64,000 nt of DNA from Thermus caldifontis (GTDB taxonomy: Bacteria; Deinococcota; Deinococci; Deinococcales; Thermaceae). Below, piece after piece: positions 1 to 7,192 of the stretch (position 1 is its first letter; every line of letters begins with the position of its first letter). Location: positions 124,001 to 188,000 of the forward strand of contig NZ_QGMX01000004.1 of NCBI RefSeq assembly GCF_003336745.1. The letters run 5' to 3'. The notes under the pieces were generated by a model that made no database searches, was not told the origin of the DNA, and saw only the letters and a list, made by a program, of their open reading frames with translations. The translations under genes were made by a program, and so were the position numbers.

Positions 1-62
1 CCCCCTTTAGCCTCACTCTCCAGAAACTGCTCCAGTAACCGGGGATAACGGCGCTTCGGCAT
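1..62 (-). CDS. 5' end of an unidentified gene, cut by the left edge
   Basis: Only about 20 codons are visible, beginning MPKRRYPRLLEQ, a basic amphipathic start followed by an acidic stretch. I do not recognise the family from this. The start is supported by a TATAGT box (69-74 on the minus strand) followed by exactly 6 nt and then ATG, the geometry of a leaderless transcript. The upstream neighbour on the same strand is the metal-efflux ATPase, whose TAG stop lies inside that box. Confidence 0.5.
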   Translation of the reverse strand, partial: MPKRRYPRLLEQFLESEAKG

Positions 63-68
63 GTCCCG

Positions 69-74
69 ACTATA
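69..74 (-). promoter_or_regulatory. -10 box for a leaderless transcript, overlapping the ATPase stop codon
   Basis: TATAGT on the minus strand contains the TAG stop of the ATPase gene and ends 6 nt before the ATG at 62. No Shine-Dalgarno sequence is present in those 6 nt. Assignment as a promoter is inferred from the TANNNT-N6-start geometry seen repeatedly in this window. Confidence 0.5.
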
Positions 75-2148
75 CCCGGCTCCACAGGAGGCGCAAACTG
101 TTCACCGTCACCAACACTAAGGCCCCGTTGTCTGCCAACACCGCCGCCCAAAGCCCTGTATACCCCAACAGGGTAGTAATGAGCACCAACCCCTTGAAGC
201 CCAGCGCCAAAGCGATGTTCTGCCCCACCACCCCCAAGGTCTTGCGGCTTAGGCGTATGGCCCTGGGCAGGGCCGTGAGGGAAAGGAGCCCCACATCGGC
301 AGCCCTCAAAGCAGCCTCCGTCCCCTCCACCACCGCCAGCCCCACCGTGGCCCGGGCCAAAGCAGGGGTATCGTTCACCCCATCCCCCACCATGGCTACC
401 CCACCCCTTTCCGACAGTTCCTCCACCAACCGGAGTTTGTCCACGGGGGAAAGGCCGGCCTTCACCTCGTTGACCGAAAGCCCCAACTCGGCAGCCAAGG
501 CTAAAGCCGAGGCCTCCCGGTCCCCGGTGAAAAGGAAAGGCTTAAGCCCCAAAGAGCGAAGGCCCTTTATGGCCTCCCTGGCCTCGAGCCGGGGTTCATC
601 CTGGAAAACCAAGAGGGCCAAGGGCTCACCTTCCCGCAGCAAAAGGGACAGGCTATACCCCTCCCAAGCCTCCACCTGCCGCCTTAGGTCCTCGGGAAGG
701 TCCGCCACCTCAGGGCGTACCAAGCCCACCTCCTGCCCGCCAACCCGGGCAAAGGCCCCTAGGCCCGGTTGCGTGCGATGCCCCTCACCGGGTAAGGCCA
801 CGCCCTCCGCCTCCCGCACCGCTCGGGCCAGGGGATGCCCTGAGCCTTCGGCCACGGCCTTGGCCAGGGCCAAGGCCTCCTCCCGCAAGACCCTAAAGGG
901 AACCACCTCCACCAGCTTGGGCCGCCCGAGGGTCAGGGTACCCGTCTTGTCCAGGGCCACAAAGGTTACCCTGCCCAACCGTTCCAAGGCGGCCCCCGTC
1001 TTGAAGAGAACCCCGCTCCGGGCCCCCCGGGCCACCCCGGCGGCGATCGCGGCCGGCACGGAAACCACCAAGGCACAGGGACAGGCGATGAGGAGAAGGG
1101 CCAAGGCCTTGTACACGTGTCCTAGGAAATCCCCCTGGAAAAGGGGCAGGATGAAGGCCACCACACCGGCCAAGAGGAGCACCGCCGGCGTATAACGACG
1201 GCTGAAGGCGTCCACCACCCGCTCCACCTGGCTCTTCTTCGCCAAGGCCTCCTCGGCCATGCGCTCCATCTGGGCCAGGAAACCCTCCTTGGGCAGGCGC
1301 TCCACCCTCAGGACCAGGCTTCCCTCCACCAGGAGGCTACCCCCATAGACCCGGTCCCCTATCCCCTTAGGCTGAGGCAAGGGCTCCCCGGTAAAAGCCG
1401 CCTCCTCCACGGCCCCTTCTCCCGCCAGCACCACCCCGTCGGCGGGGACCCGTTCCCCCGGGGGCACGCGCACCAGGTCCCCCACCCCAAGGGCGCTTAA
1501 GGGTACCTCCTCCAACCCGCCCTCCTTCAAGCGGTAGGCCCTCTGGGGAAGAAGCTCTCCCAAAGCAAAGAGGGCCTTTCTGGCCTGGGCCACGGAGTAG
1601 GCCTCCAGCACCTCCCCCACCAGAAAGAGGAAGACCACCACGCCCGCCTCGGCCTCCGCCCCGATGAGAAGGGCTCCCAAGGTGGCCACCGTGACCAAGG
1701 CCTGCATGCTGAAGGGGTTTTGCCGGAATAGGGCCGCCGCCCGACGGGCCAAGGGGAACACCCCCACCAAGGCGGCCAAAGCATAGGCCCAGGTGGCCAG
1801 GGACGGTACAAAACGGGAACTCACAAAGGCCCCAAGGAGAAGCCCTCCCGAAGCCAAGGCCCATGCCCAAGGCCCGGGAAGGCGGGGGGTCCATGCCCCA
1901 CTTTCCTTTTGTCCCCCGATTTCCGACACCTGGGTTGGAACCAGGCGGTAACCCAAGGCGGCCACCGCCATCTCGGCTTCCTTCTCCGCCTGGGGAACCT
2001 CGAGGTGGAGATAGGCCTTCCCGCTGGCAAAGCTCACCTCAGCCCGCACCACCCCGGGAACCTGCGAGAGGGCCTTCTCCACCTTCAAGGCGCAGTCGGC
2101 GCAGTCCATCCCCTCCACCTGGAACACGCGAACCCTGGGGGCCTCCAT
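70..2148 (-). CDS. Zn/Cd/Pb-type P1B heavy-metal efflux ATPase
   Basis: A 692-residue membrane pump that expels soft metal cations at the cost of ATP. It has an N-terminal heavy-metal-associated domain with a GMDCADC motif (Cys16, Cys19), membrane segments from about residue 92, the CPC ion-translocation motif (356-358), the phosphorylation site DKTGT (Asp400) and a late GDGVNDTPAL hinge. The last membrane segments carry a lysine (FKG) and an ADNGA motif, typical of the Zn2+/Cd2+/Pb2+ subgroup rather than the Cu+ subgroup. It lies 31 nt downstream of an SmtB/ArsR repressor gene. From memory, T. thermophilus HB27 has a comparable pair (TtSmtB and TtArsX) linked to arsenic and cadmium resistance; the exact metal range here is inference. 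Confidence 0.93.
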   Translation of the reverse strand: MEAPRVRVFQVEGMDCADCALKVEKALSQVPGVVRAEVSFASGKAYLHLEVPQAEKEAEMAVAALGYRLVPTQVSEIGGQKESGAWTPRLPGPWAWALASGGLLLGAFVSSRFVPSLATWAYALAALVGVFPLARRAAALFRQNPFSMQALVTVATLGALLIGAEAEAGVVVFLFLVGEVLEAYSVAQARKALFALGELLPQRAYRLKEGGLEEVPLSALGVGDLVRVPPGERVPADGVVLAGEGAVEEAAFTGEPLPQPKGIGDRVYGGSLLVEGSLVLRVERLPKEGFLAQMERMAEEALAKKSQVERVVDAFSRRYTPAVLLLAGVVAFILPLFQGDFLGHVYKALALLLIACPCALVVSVPAAIAAGVARGARSGVLFKTGAALERLGRVTFVALDKTGTLTLGRPKLVEVVPFRVLREEALALAKAVAEGSGHPLARAVREAEGVALPGEGHRTQPGLGAFARVGGQEVGLVRPEVADLPEDLRRQVEAWEGYSLSLLLREGEPLALLVFQDEPRLEAREAIKGLRSLGLKPFLFTGDREASALALAAELGLSVNEVKAGLSPVDKLRLVEELSERGGVAMVGDGVNDTPALARATVGLAVVEGTEAALRAADVGLLSLTALPRAIRLSRKTLGVVGQNIALALGFKGLVLITTLLGYTGLWAAVLADNGALVLVTVNSLRLLWSRV

Positions 2149-2164
2149 GCCCCCAGGGTAGCAT

Positions 2165-2186
2165 CACTTGAGCACTTATTCAAGTG
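2165..2186. promoter_or_regulatory. Inverted repeat, candidate SmtB operator before the ATPase gene
   Basis: Perfect 7-bp arms CACTTGA / TCAAGTG are separated by 8 nt. The element overlaps the stop codon of the smtB-like gene (2180-2182) and lies just upstream of the ATPase start at 2148. Read on the minus strand it contains TTGAAT and TCAAG half-sites, which resemble the TGAA/TTCA-type operators of SmtB/ArsR repressors. Binding is inferred. Confidence 0.5.
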
Positions 2187-2539
2187 TTTTCTGCCGCATG
2201 CTCCAAAGCCCCATCCAGAAGCCGCTCCACATGCTCGTCCGCCAGGCGGTAATAGACCTGCTTTCCCTCCCGGCGGAAGGCCACCAGCCTAGTCTGGCGC
2301 AAAAGCCTAAGCTGGTGGCTTACCGCAGAAACCGAAACCCCGGCCAAAAGGGCCAGGTCGCACACGCAAAGCTCCCCCGCCGCCCTCAAGGCCAAGAGAA
2401 GGCACATCCGGGTGGGATCGGCCAAGGCCTTGAGGAGGAGAGCGGCTTCCTTAAGCACCGCCTCCTGGGGCAAGCCGACACGGGCCTTGGCCACCCGCTC
2501 GGGGTGGATCTCGTAGACCCCGCAGACCGCCTTGGCCAT
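2180..2539 (-). CDS. ArsR/SmtB-family metal-responsive repressor
   Basis: A 119-residue winged-helix repressor expected to release DNA when it binds metal. The ELCVCD motif (56-61) gives Cys58 and Cys60 of the alpha-3 metal site, with an extra N-terminal Cys6 as in CadC-type sensors. The C-terminal helix carries Asp101, His103, His114 and Glu117, the exact spacing of the SmtB/CzrA alpha-5 zinc site, so both classical sites look complete. The recognition helix is SVSAVSHQLRLL. It starts 4 nt after the pdxS stop with a GGTGAGG ribosome site, so it is probably co-transcribed with pdxS, and the efflux ATPase follows. It closely resembles T. thermophilus TtSmtB as I recall it. Confidence 0.92.
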   Translation of the reverse strand: MAKAVCGVYEIHPERVAKARVGLPQEAVLKEAALLLKALADPTRMCLLLALRAAGELCVCDLALLAGVSVSAVSHQLRLLRQTRLVAFRREGKQVYYRLADEHVERLLDGALEHAAENT

Positions 2540-2543
2540 GCCC

Positions 2544-3425
2544 TCACCAGCCCCGCTTGGCCAAGCGCTCCTCCTCCTTAAGCTGGTCTAGGTTGATGCC
2601 CACCATGGGCTCACCCAGGTCCTCGGAAACCTCGGCCAGCACCTCGGGGTCGTTAAAGTGGGTCACCGCCCGCACGATGGCCCTGGCCCGCTTCTTGGGA
2701 TCACCGGACTTGAAGATACCGCTACCCACGAAAACCCCATCCATCCCCAGGTGCATCATCAAGGCGGCGTCGGCGGGGGTGGCGATGCCGCCAGCGGCAA
2801 AGTTCACCACCGGGAGGCGGCCATGCTCATGGACCCAGCGAACCAGCTCCAAGGGAGCCCCGATCTCCTTGGCGTAGGCCACCAGCTCGTCCTCCCTCAG
2901 GGATTGGACATAGCGGATCTGTTTCCACATGGTGCGGGCGTGGCGCACCGCCTCCACCACGTTGCCCGTACCCGCCTCTCCCTTGGTGCGGATCATGGCC
3001 GCCCCTTCGGCGATCCGCCTCAGGGCCTCCCCCAGGTCCCGGGCCCCGTTCACAAAGGGAACCTTGAACTTCCATTTGTCAATGTGGTGCTCCTCGTCCG
3101 CGGGGGTAAGGACCTCGGACTCGTCGATGAAGTCCACCCCGATGGCCTCGAGGATCATGGCCTCCACGAAGTGGCCGATGCGCACCTTGGCCATCACGGG
3201 AATGGAAACCGCGGCCATGATCTCCTTGATGACCTTGGGGTCGGACATGCGGGCCACGCCCCCCTGGGCCCGGATGTCGGCGGGCACCCTCTCCAAGGCC
3301 ATCACCGCCACCGCTCCCGCCTCCTCGGCGATCACCGCCTGCTCGGGGGTGGTCACGTCCATGATCACCCCACCCTTGAACATCTCGGCGAAGCCGGTCT
3401 TGATCTGGAAGGTTCCCTTCTCCAT
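2544..3425 (-). CDS. pdxS: Pyridoxal 5'-phosphate synthase, PdxS (synthase) subunit
   Basis: The 293-residue (beta/alpha)8 subunit makes PLP from ribose 5-phosphate, glyceraldehyde 3-phosphate and ammonia supplied by the PdxT glutaminase. The conserved start [15 protein letters not shown], the [12 protein letters not shown] segment and the [12 protein letters not shown] phosphate-binding loop are present. I chose the ATG at 3425 because the family begins there and GGAGG lies upstream; the frame stays open for 27 more codons that look like leader sequence. No pdxT is adjacent. The gene leads a unit with a metal-sensing repressor and a metal pump, an unusual partnership for a vitamin gene. Confidence 0.95.
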   Translation of the reverse strand: MEKGTFQIKTGFAEMFKGGVIMDVTTPEQAVIAEEAGAVAVMALERVPADIRAQGGVARMSDPKVIKEIMAAVSIPVMAKVRIGHFVEAMILEAIGVDFIDESEVLTPADEEHHIDKWKFKVPFVNGARDLGEALRRIAEGAAMIRTKGEAGTGNVVEAVRHARTMWKQIRYVQSLREDELVAYAKEIGAPLELVRWVHEHGRLPVVNFAAGGIATPADAALMMHLGMDGVFVGSGIFKSGDPKKRARAIVRAVTHFNDPEVLAEVSEDLGEPMVGINLDQLKEEERLAKRGW

Positions 3426-3475
3426 CCCGTCCTCCATCCTCCAGCTTACCGCCCAGAGGGTCAAGCCAACAGAAG

Positions 3476-3497
3476 CCGGGGGCCCAAAGGCCCCCGG
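3476..3497 (-). terminator. Strong hairpin between the M23 gene and pdxS
   Basis: A 9-bp GC stem (CCGGGGGCC / GGCCCCCGG) with a 4-nt loop starts 16 nt after the stop of the upstream minus-strand gene. The following minus-strand sequence (CTTCTGTTGG) is only moderately U-rich, so termination may be partial. Confidence 0.6.
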
Positions 3498-3512
3498 TCC
3501 GCTCACGTACGC

Positions 3513-4706
3513 CTAAGGGAGGTAGGCCAAGGGGTTACGGGCCACTCCGTTCACCCGCACCTCAAAGTGCAGGTGGGGACCCGTGGACCATCCCGTAGAG
3601 CCCACGTAGCCGATCACCTGCCCGGCCTCCACCCACTGCCCTGGCCGCACCGCAATGCGGGACATGTGGGCATAAAGGGTTTCCACCCCGGCGCCATGGT
3701 CCAGCACCACGTGGAAACCATAGCCCATGGAGCTCCAACCCGCCACCTCCACCTGGCCCGCCTTGGCGGCCACGATGGGCGTACCATAGGGTGCTGCCAG
3801 ATCAATCCCCGTGTGGTAGCGCTGGAAAGCCCCCCGCTGGCCAAAGTAGGCGGTGATGCGGAAACCGGAAAGGGGCCAGCGCATAGCCCCCTCCTGGTAG
3901 CTCACCCGGCGCACCTGGGGCCGTTGGGTCTGGGCCTGCTGCACCTGCCGGGTCCGCCGCTGGACCAAGGCCTGCTGCCTGCGCCTCTCCTCCGCCAGGC
4001 GCCTAAGCTCCTCCTGGCGGCGGCGCTCCGCCTCGAGGCGGGCCTTGCGCTCCTCCTCCTGCTTGGCCAAAAGGCGCTGGTAGGTGGTCTTGGCCTGGAT
4101 ACCGGGCAGGAGTACCAAATCGCCAGGGCGAAGCTCCGTGGGGTTCTCCACCCCATTGGCTCGGGCCACCTGCACCGGAGAAAGGCCAAAGCGGGCCGCT
4201 AGGTCCACCAAGGTTTCCCCCTCGGGCAAGGCCACCAGCAAGCCCTTGGCCTTTTTGGGAACGTACAAAACACTACCTGCCACCAAGCGATCCAGGCTCT
4301 CCAAAGAGGGGTTGGCGGAAACCAGTTCCAGGATAGATATTCCAAACCGGCTAGCTAGGCTTTGCAGGGTATCTCCCGGGCGAACGCGGTAGGTCTCCAC
4401 CCCAGGAGGTATACGGGGAGGACGTTCCTTTTCGGCCGTCAGCGGAATAAGAATCCGCTGCCCAGGTTGCAAGCGATCGCTTTGCAGGCCGCTGGACCAC
4501 ATGATGTGCTTGGGGTCTACCCCATAGCGGGCCGCGACCCCTGCCAAGGTATCCCCAGGCTTGACCTCATAGAGAACCCACCCTTTTTTGGCCGCCCGGC
4601 CCACCTCCACCGTGTTCTCGGGAAGGGGAAGGGGGCTAAGAACAGGCAGCTTGGCGAAGGCCAAGGAGGAAACCAAGAGGCATAAAGTTCCCCATATTCC
4701 CCGCAA
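3513..4706 (-). CDS. Secreted LysM-M23 peptidoglycan endopeptidase
   Basis: A 397-residue exported protein with a signal peptide (about 1-18). Three LysM peptidoglycan-binding repeats follow (about 44-88, 104-150, 157-201), then a highly charged Arg/Glu/Gln coiled-coil-like linker (about 205-265) and a C-terminal M23 metallopeptidase domain. The zinc ligands are visible: HTGID (His298, Asp302), YAH (His347) and HLH (His378, His380), so the enzyme should be active, unlike EnvC-type activators. The start is TTG, chosen because GGGAGGTGA lies 4 nt before it and it opens a proper signal peptide. A role in cell separation or wall remodelling is inferred from the domains. Confidence 0.9.
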   Translation of the reverse strand: MRGIWGTLCLLVSSLAFAKLPVLSPLPLPENTVEVGRAAKKGWVLYEVKPGDTLAGVAARYGVDPKHIMWSSGLQSDRLQPGQRILIPLTAEKERPPRIPPGVETYRVRPGDTLQSLASRFGISILELVSANPSLESLDRLVAGSVLYVPKKAKGLLVALPEGETLVDLAARFGLSPVQVARANGVENPTELRPGDLVLLPGIQAKTTYQRLLAKQEEERKARLEAERRRQEELRRLAEERRRQQALVQRRTRQVQQAQTQRPQVRRVSYQEGAMRWPLSGFRITAYFGQRGAFQRYHTGIDLAAPYGTPIVAAKAGQVEVAGWSSMGYGFHVVLDHGAGVETLYAHMSRIAVRPGQWVEAGQVIGYVGSTGWSTGPHLHFEVRVNGVARNPLAYLP

Positions 4707-4745
4707 CGCTCACCTCCCAACGAACCTAACCCCAACCTCGGGGGG

Positions 4746-4776
4746 ATTATACCAGGGGCAAGCGGGCTAAAGGCAA
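4746..4776 (-). promoter_or_regulatory. Promoter for the LysM-M23 gene
   Basis: On the minus strand TATAAT (4746-4751) is preceded by TG one base upstream (extended -10). A TTGCCT -35-like box (4771-4776) lies 19 nt away, longer than ideal. The box is 39 nt upstream of the TTG start, leaving room for the visible ribosome site. Confidence 0.6.
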
Positions 4777-4780
4777 GGGG

Positions 4781-4818
4781 CAAAGGACCCTGGGGGGCAA
4801 AAACCCCGCCCCCCAGGG
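4781..4818 (-). terminator. Intrinsic terminator after rho
   Basis: A perfect 11-bp stem (CCCTGGGGGGC / GCCCCCCAGGG) with a 9-nt loop lies 12 nt past the rho stop. It is followed on the minus strand by TCCTTTG. Confidence 0.75.
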
Positions 4819-4829
4819 AAGAATCCCGC

Positions 4830-6113
4830 CTAGCGGGCAGCCAAAGAAGCCAGAAACTCCTTGTTGTTCTTGGTGCGCGCCAAGCGGGCGAGGAGCATCT
4901 CCATGGCCTCCGCCGGATCCATGTCCGCCAAGACCTTGCGCAAAAGCCACATCTTGTGCACCACCTCCTCGCCCAACAGAAGCTCCTCCCGACGGGTCCC
5001 GGACTTCAGGATGTCTATGGCCGGGAAGATGCGGCGCTCCTCGAGGCGACGGGAGAGGTGGAGCTCCATGTTCCCCGTCCCCTTGAACTCCTCAAAGATC
5101 ACATCGTCCATGCGGCTTCCCGTCTCCACCAAGGCGGTGGCCAGGATGGTGAGGCTACCCCCGCCCCGGATGTTGCGGGCTGCCCCCAGGAAGCGCTTGG
5201 GGAAGTAGAGGGCCGCGGAGTCCAAACCGCCGGAAAGGGTGCGGCCCGTGGGCGGGGTCACCAGGTTGTTGGCCCGGGCTAGGCGGGTGATGGAATCCAG
5301 AAGGATCATCACGTGCCCCCCTTCCTCCACGATGCGCTTGGCCCTTTCGTGCACGAACTCCGCCACCCGAATGTGGTTCTGGGGCGGCTCGTCAAAGGTG
5401 CTGGCGATGACCTCGGCCCCCTGGACGCTTTCCCGGAAGTCCGTGACCTCCTCCGGCCTCTCGTCAATGAGGAGCACGATCACCTTGATGTCGGGCTCGT
5501 TCTTCAAGACGGCGTTGGCAATCTTCTTAAGGAGGGTGGTCTTACCCGCTTTGGGTGGGGCCACAATCAGCCCCCGCTGCCCCCGACCAATGGGGGCCAG
5601 CAGGTCGATGACCCGGGTGGAGAGCTCATCCGGGGTGGTTTCCAGCCGGATCTGCCGGTCGGGGAACTGGGGGATGAGCTCGTCAAAGCGGGGCCGGTTC
5701 TTGGCCGCTTCGGGGTCTAGGTCGTTCACCGCCTCCACCTTGAGGAGGGTGCCGTAGCGCTCGTTCTCCCGGGGCGGCCGTACCCGGCCCACGATGTAGT
5801 CCCCGCTTCTTAACGCATACTGCCGAATGAGCCCGGCGGACACGATGGCGACCCTGGATTCCAGGTTGTACAGGTTTTCGGTGATGAAGCCATACCCATC
5901 CGGGCTGATCTCCAGGTAACCCTTGACCAGCTGCAAGCCCTCCCCCTGGGTCTGCCGCTCCAGGAGGGCCATGATGAGCTGGTCCTTCTTCATGCGCTTG
6001 TAGTTCTCGATCCCCGCCTCCTGGGCCAGGAGGTGAAGCTCCGGAAGGATCTTAGCCGAGAGCTCCTGGTAGGTGAGGGGTACTTCCTGCTGGGTATCCG
6101 CTTTTCTCCTCAT
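4830..6113 (-). CDS. rho: Transcription termination factor Rho
   Basis: A 427-residue hexameric RNA-dependent ATPase/helicase that ends transcription of untranslated RNA. It has a Rho_N domain (about 12-55), an RNA-binding cold-shock-like domain (about 60-130, with the GYGFI motif), and a RecA-like motor with Walker A ([12 protein letters not shown]) and Walker B ([13 protein letters not shown]). The Q-loop and [14 protein letters not shown] segments are present. The length is normal. Its ATG overlaps the transaldolase stop by 4 nt (ATGA), so the two are translationally coupled from the promoter before tal. A strong terminator follows. Confidence 0.97.
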   Translation of the reverse strand: MRRKADTQQEVPLTYQELSAKILPELHLLAQEAGIENYKRMKKDQLIMALLERQTQGEGLQLVKGYLEISPDGYGFITENLYNLESRVAIVSAGLIRQYALRSGDYIVGRVRPPRENERYGTLLKVEAVNDLDPEAAKNRPRFDELIPQFPDRQIRLETTPDELSTRVIDLLAPIGRGQRGLIVAPPKAGKTTLLKKIANAVLKNEPDIKVIVLLIDERPEEVTDFRESVQGAEVIASTFDEPPQNHIRVAEFVHERAKRIVEEGGHVMILLDSITRLARANNLVTPPTGRTLSGGLDSAALYFPKRFLGAARNIRGGGSLTILATALVETGSRMDDVIFEEFKGTGNMELHLSRRLEERRIFPAIDILKSGTRREELLLGEEVVHKMWLLRKVLADMDPAEAMEMLLARLARTKNNKEFLASLAAR

Positions 6114-6781
6114 GGCTTAACCTTCTCCCAATCCTCCATGAAGCGCTTAAGGCCGATGTCCGTAAGCGGGTGCTTGAGTAGCTGTTTGAACACCCCGTAG
6201 GGCATGGTGGCGATGTCCGCCCCCAAAAGGGCGGCCTCCGTAACATGACGGGGGTGGCGGATGGAGGCGGCGATGACCTTCACCGGCAGGTTCTGCACCT
6301 GGATCAGCTCCACAATCTCCCGCAAAAGCTCTCCCCCATCCCAGGAGATATCGTCCACCCGCCCCAAAAAGGGGGAGACATAGCTTGCCCCTGCCCGGGC
6401 CGCCAGGAGGGCCTGGTTGGCGGAAAAGATCAGGGTCATATTAACCTTAATCCCTTCAGCGGCAAGCCGCTTGCAGGCCTGCAAACCCTCCTCGGTGGCG
6501 GGCAGCTTGACCACAATCTGGGGGTGGATGGCCGCAAGCCGCCGTCCTTCCGCCACCATGGCCTCCGCCTCCAAGGTGGTCACCTCTGCGGACACGGGCC
6601 CCTTCACCACCTCGCATATGGTCCATAGGTGGGCGAACAAAACCTCCTCCGTCAGCTTGGCCCCGCGGCCCGCATACTCCTTCGCCACCAAGGTGGGGTT
6701 GGTGGTCACCCCGGAGAGCACTCCCCAAGCAGCGATCTCCCGTATCTCCTCCAAGTTGGCGGTATCCAAGTACAGCTCCAT
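6110..6781 (-). CDS. tal: Transaldolase / fructose-6-phosphate aldolase family enzyme
   Basis: A 223-residue class I aldolase of the short MipB/TalC type, acting on sugar phosphates of the pentose-phosphate route. Family signatures are MELYLDTAN at the start, GVTTNPTL, the VVKLP Schiff-base lysine strand, and the [14 protein letters not shown] and ASIRHPRHV segments. The ATG at 6781 is preferred over an in-frame GTG two codons earlier, because AAAGGAG sits 5 nt before the ATG. It overlaps rho downstream and is transcribed from a strong promoter that shares its -35 region with ileS. Whether it is a true transaldolase or an F6P aldolase cannot be told from sequence alone. Confidence 0.92.
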   Translation of the reverse strand: MELYLDTANLEEIREIAAWGVLSGVTTNPTLVAKEYAGRGAKLTEEVLFAHLWTICEVVKGPVSAEVTTLEAEAMVAEGRRLAAIHPQIVVKLPATEEGLQACKRLAAEGIKVNMTLIFSANQALLAARAGASYVSPFLGRVDDISWDGGELLREIVELIQVQNLPVKVIAASIRHPRHVTEAALLGADIATMPYGVFKQLLKHPLTDIGLKRFMEDWEKVKP

Positions 6782-6820
6782 GGGCACTCCTTTTGTCGGG
6801 AAGCGGACCGGCTTAGCTCG

Positions 6821-6851
6821 ATTCTAGCAGACCCTACCGGGGCGTTGTCAA
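6821..6851 (-). promoter_or_regulatory. Promoter of the tal-rho operon
   Basis: On the minus strand a consensus TTGACA (6846-6851) is followed 19 nt later by TAGAAT (6821-6826), with TG one base upstream of the -10. The -35 is almost the same DNA as the -35 of the divergent ileS promoter. Confidence 0.8.
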
Positions 6852-6874
6852 GAAAGGGGAAGGGCTGCTAGCAT
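6845..6874 (+). promoter_or_regulatory. Promoter of the ileS T-box transcript
   Basis: TTGTCA (6845-6850) and TAGCAT (6869-6874), spaced by 18 nt, with TG one base before the -10. The start point would fall near 6881, upstream of the T-box leader. A short GGGG/CCCC hairpin (about 6893-6905) lies early in the transcript. Confidence 0.7.
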
Positions 6875-6925
6875 GGGCTTAGCCGCCAACGGGGGATTTT
6901 ACCCCAGGGGGCATGAGCTGTAAAG

Positions 6926-7178
6926 GCGAGGATGGGGAGAGTACCCCTTTCCAATAGCCCCAAGCGAGCCGGGGAGGGTGGAAGCCCGGTGGTGAGGAAA
7001 GGTGGGAAGATCACCCCGGAGCCGCGGGAGGAAAGGGGCTAAGGGCCTCGAGTAATGCCCGCCGGGAGCGCCCGTGATCGCGCCAATGAGGGCCTGGAGG
7101 TCGCCTCCAGGAAGCGCGGTGGTACCGCGGAAGCCCTTTGCGCTTTCGTCCGCGCCCGAAGGGCGCGGGCGTTTCTTT
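6926..7178 (+). promoter_or_regulatory. T-box riboswitch (isoleucine) controlling ileS
   Basis: Most of the 411-nt gap before ileS is a T-box leader. Visible parts are the AGTA bend (6940-6943), the stem I distal-loop region GGTGGAAGCCCGG (about 6977-6989), a specifier ATC followed by a purine (7010-7012), and the T-box core with TGGTACCGCGG (7120-7130). The TGGT can pair with the ACCA end of tRNA-Ile. Downstream is a terminator hairpin CCGCGCCC-GAA-GGGCGCGG (7150-7168) followed by GCGTTTCTTT. CGCGGA of the T-box can pair with TCCGCG (7149-7154) to form the antiterminator. Uncharged tRNA-Ile should therefore allow read-through. The ribosome site (about 7182-7187) lies beyond the terminator, which points to transcriptional attenuation. 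Confidence 0.92.
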
Positions 7179-7192
7179 AAGGGAGGTAAGGT

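Noticed and set aside
128..1195. A 355-codon plus-strand frame opposite the metal ATPase
   Set aside because: Composition (Ser, Arg, Thr, Pro) is that of an antisense frame, and the ATPase on the other strand has every motif intact.
3426..3506. N-terminal extension of pdxS
   Set aside because: The extra 27 codons lie over the terminator and promoter region; the family and the GGAGG site place the start at 3425.
2658..4202. A 514-codon open frame on the plus strand, antisense to pdxS and the LysM-M23 gene
   Set aside because: The translation is rich in His, Gly and Pro with no family similarity; it is a reverse-frame shadow of two well-supported genes, common in very GC-rich DNA.
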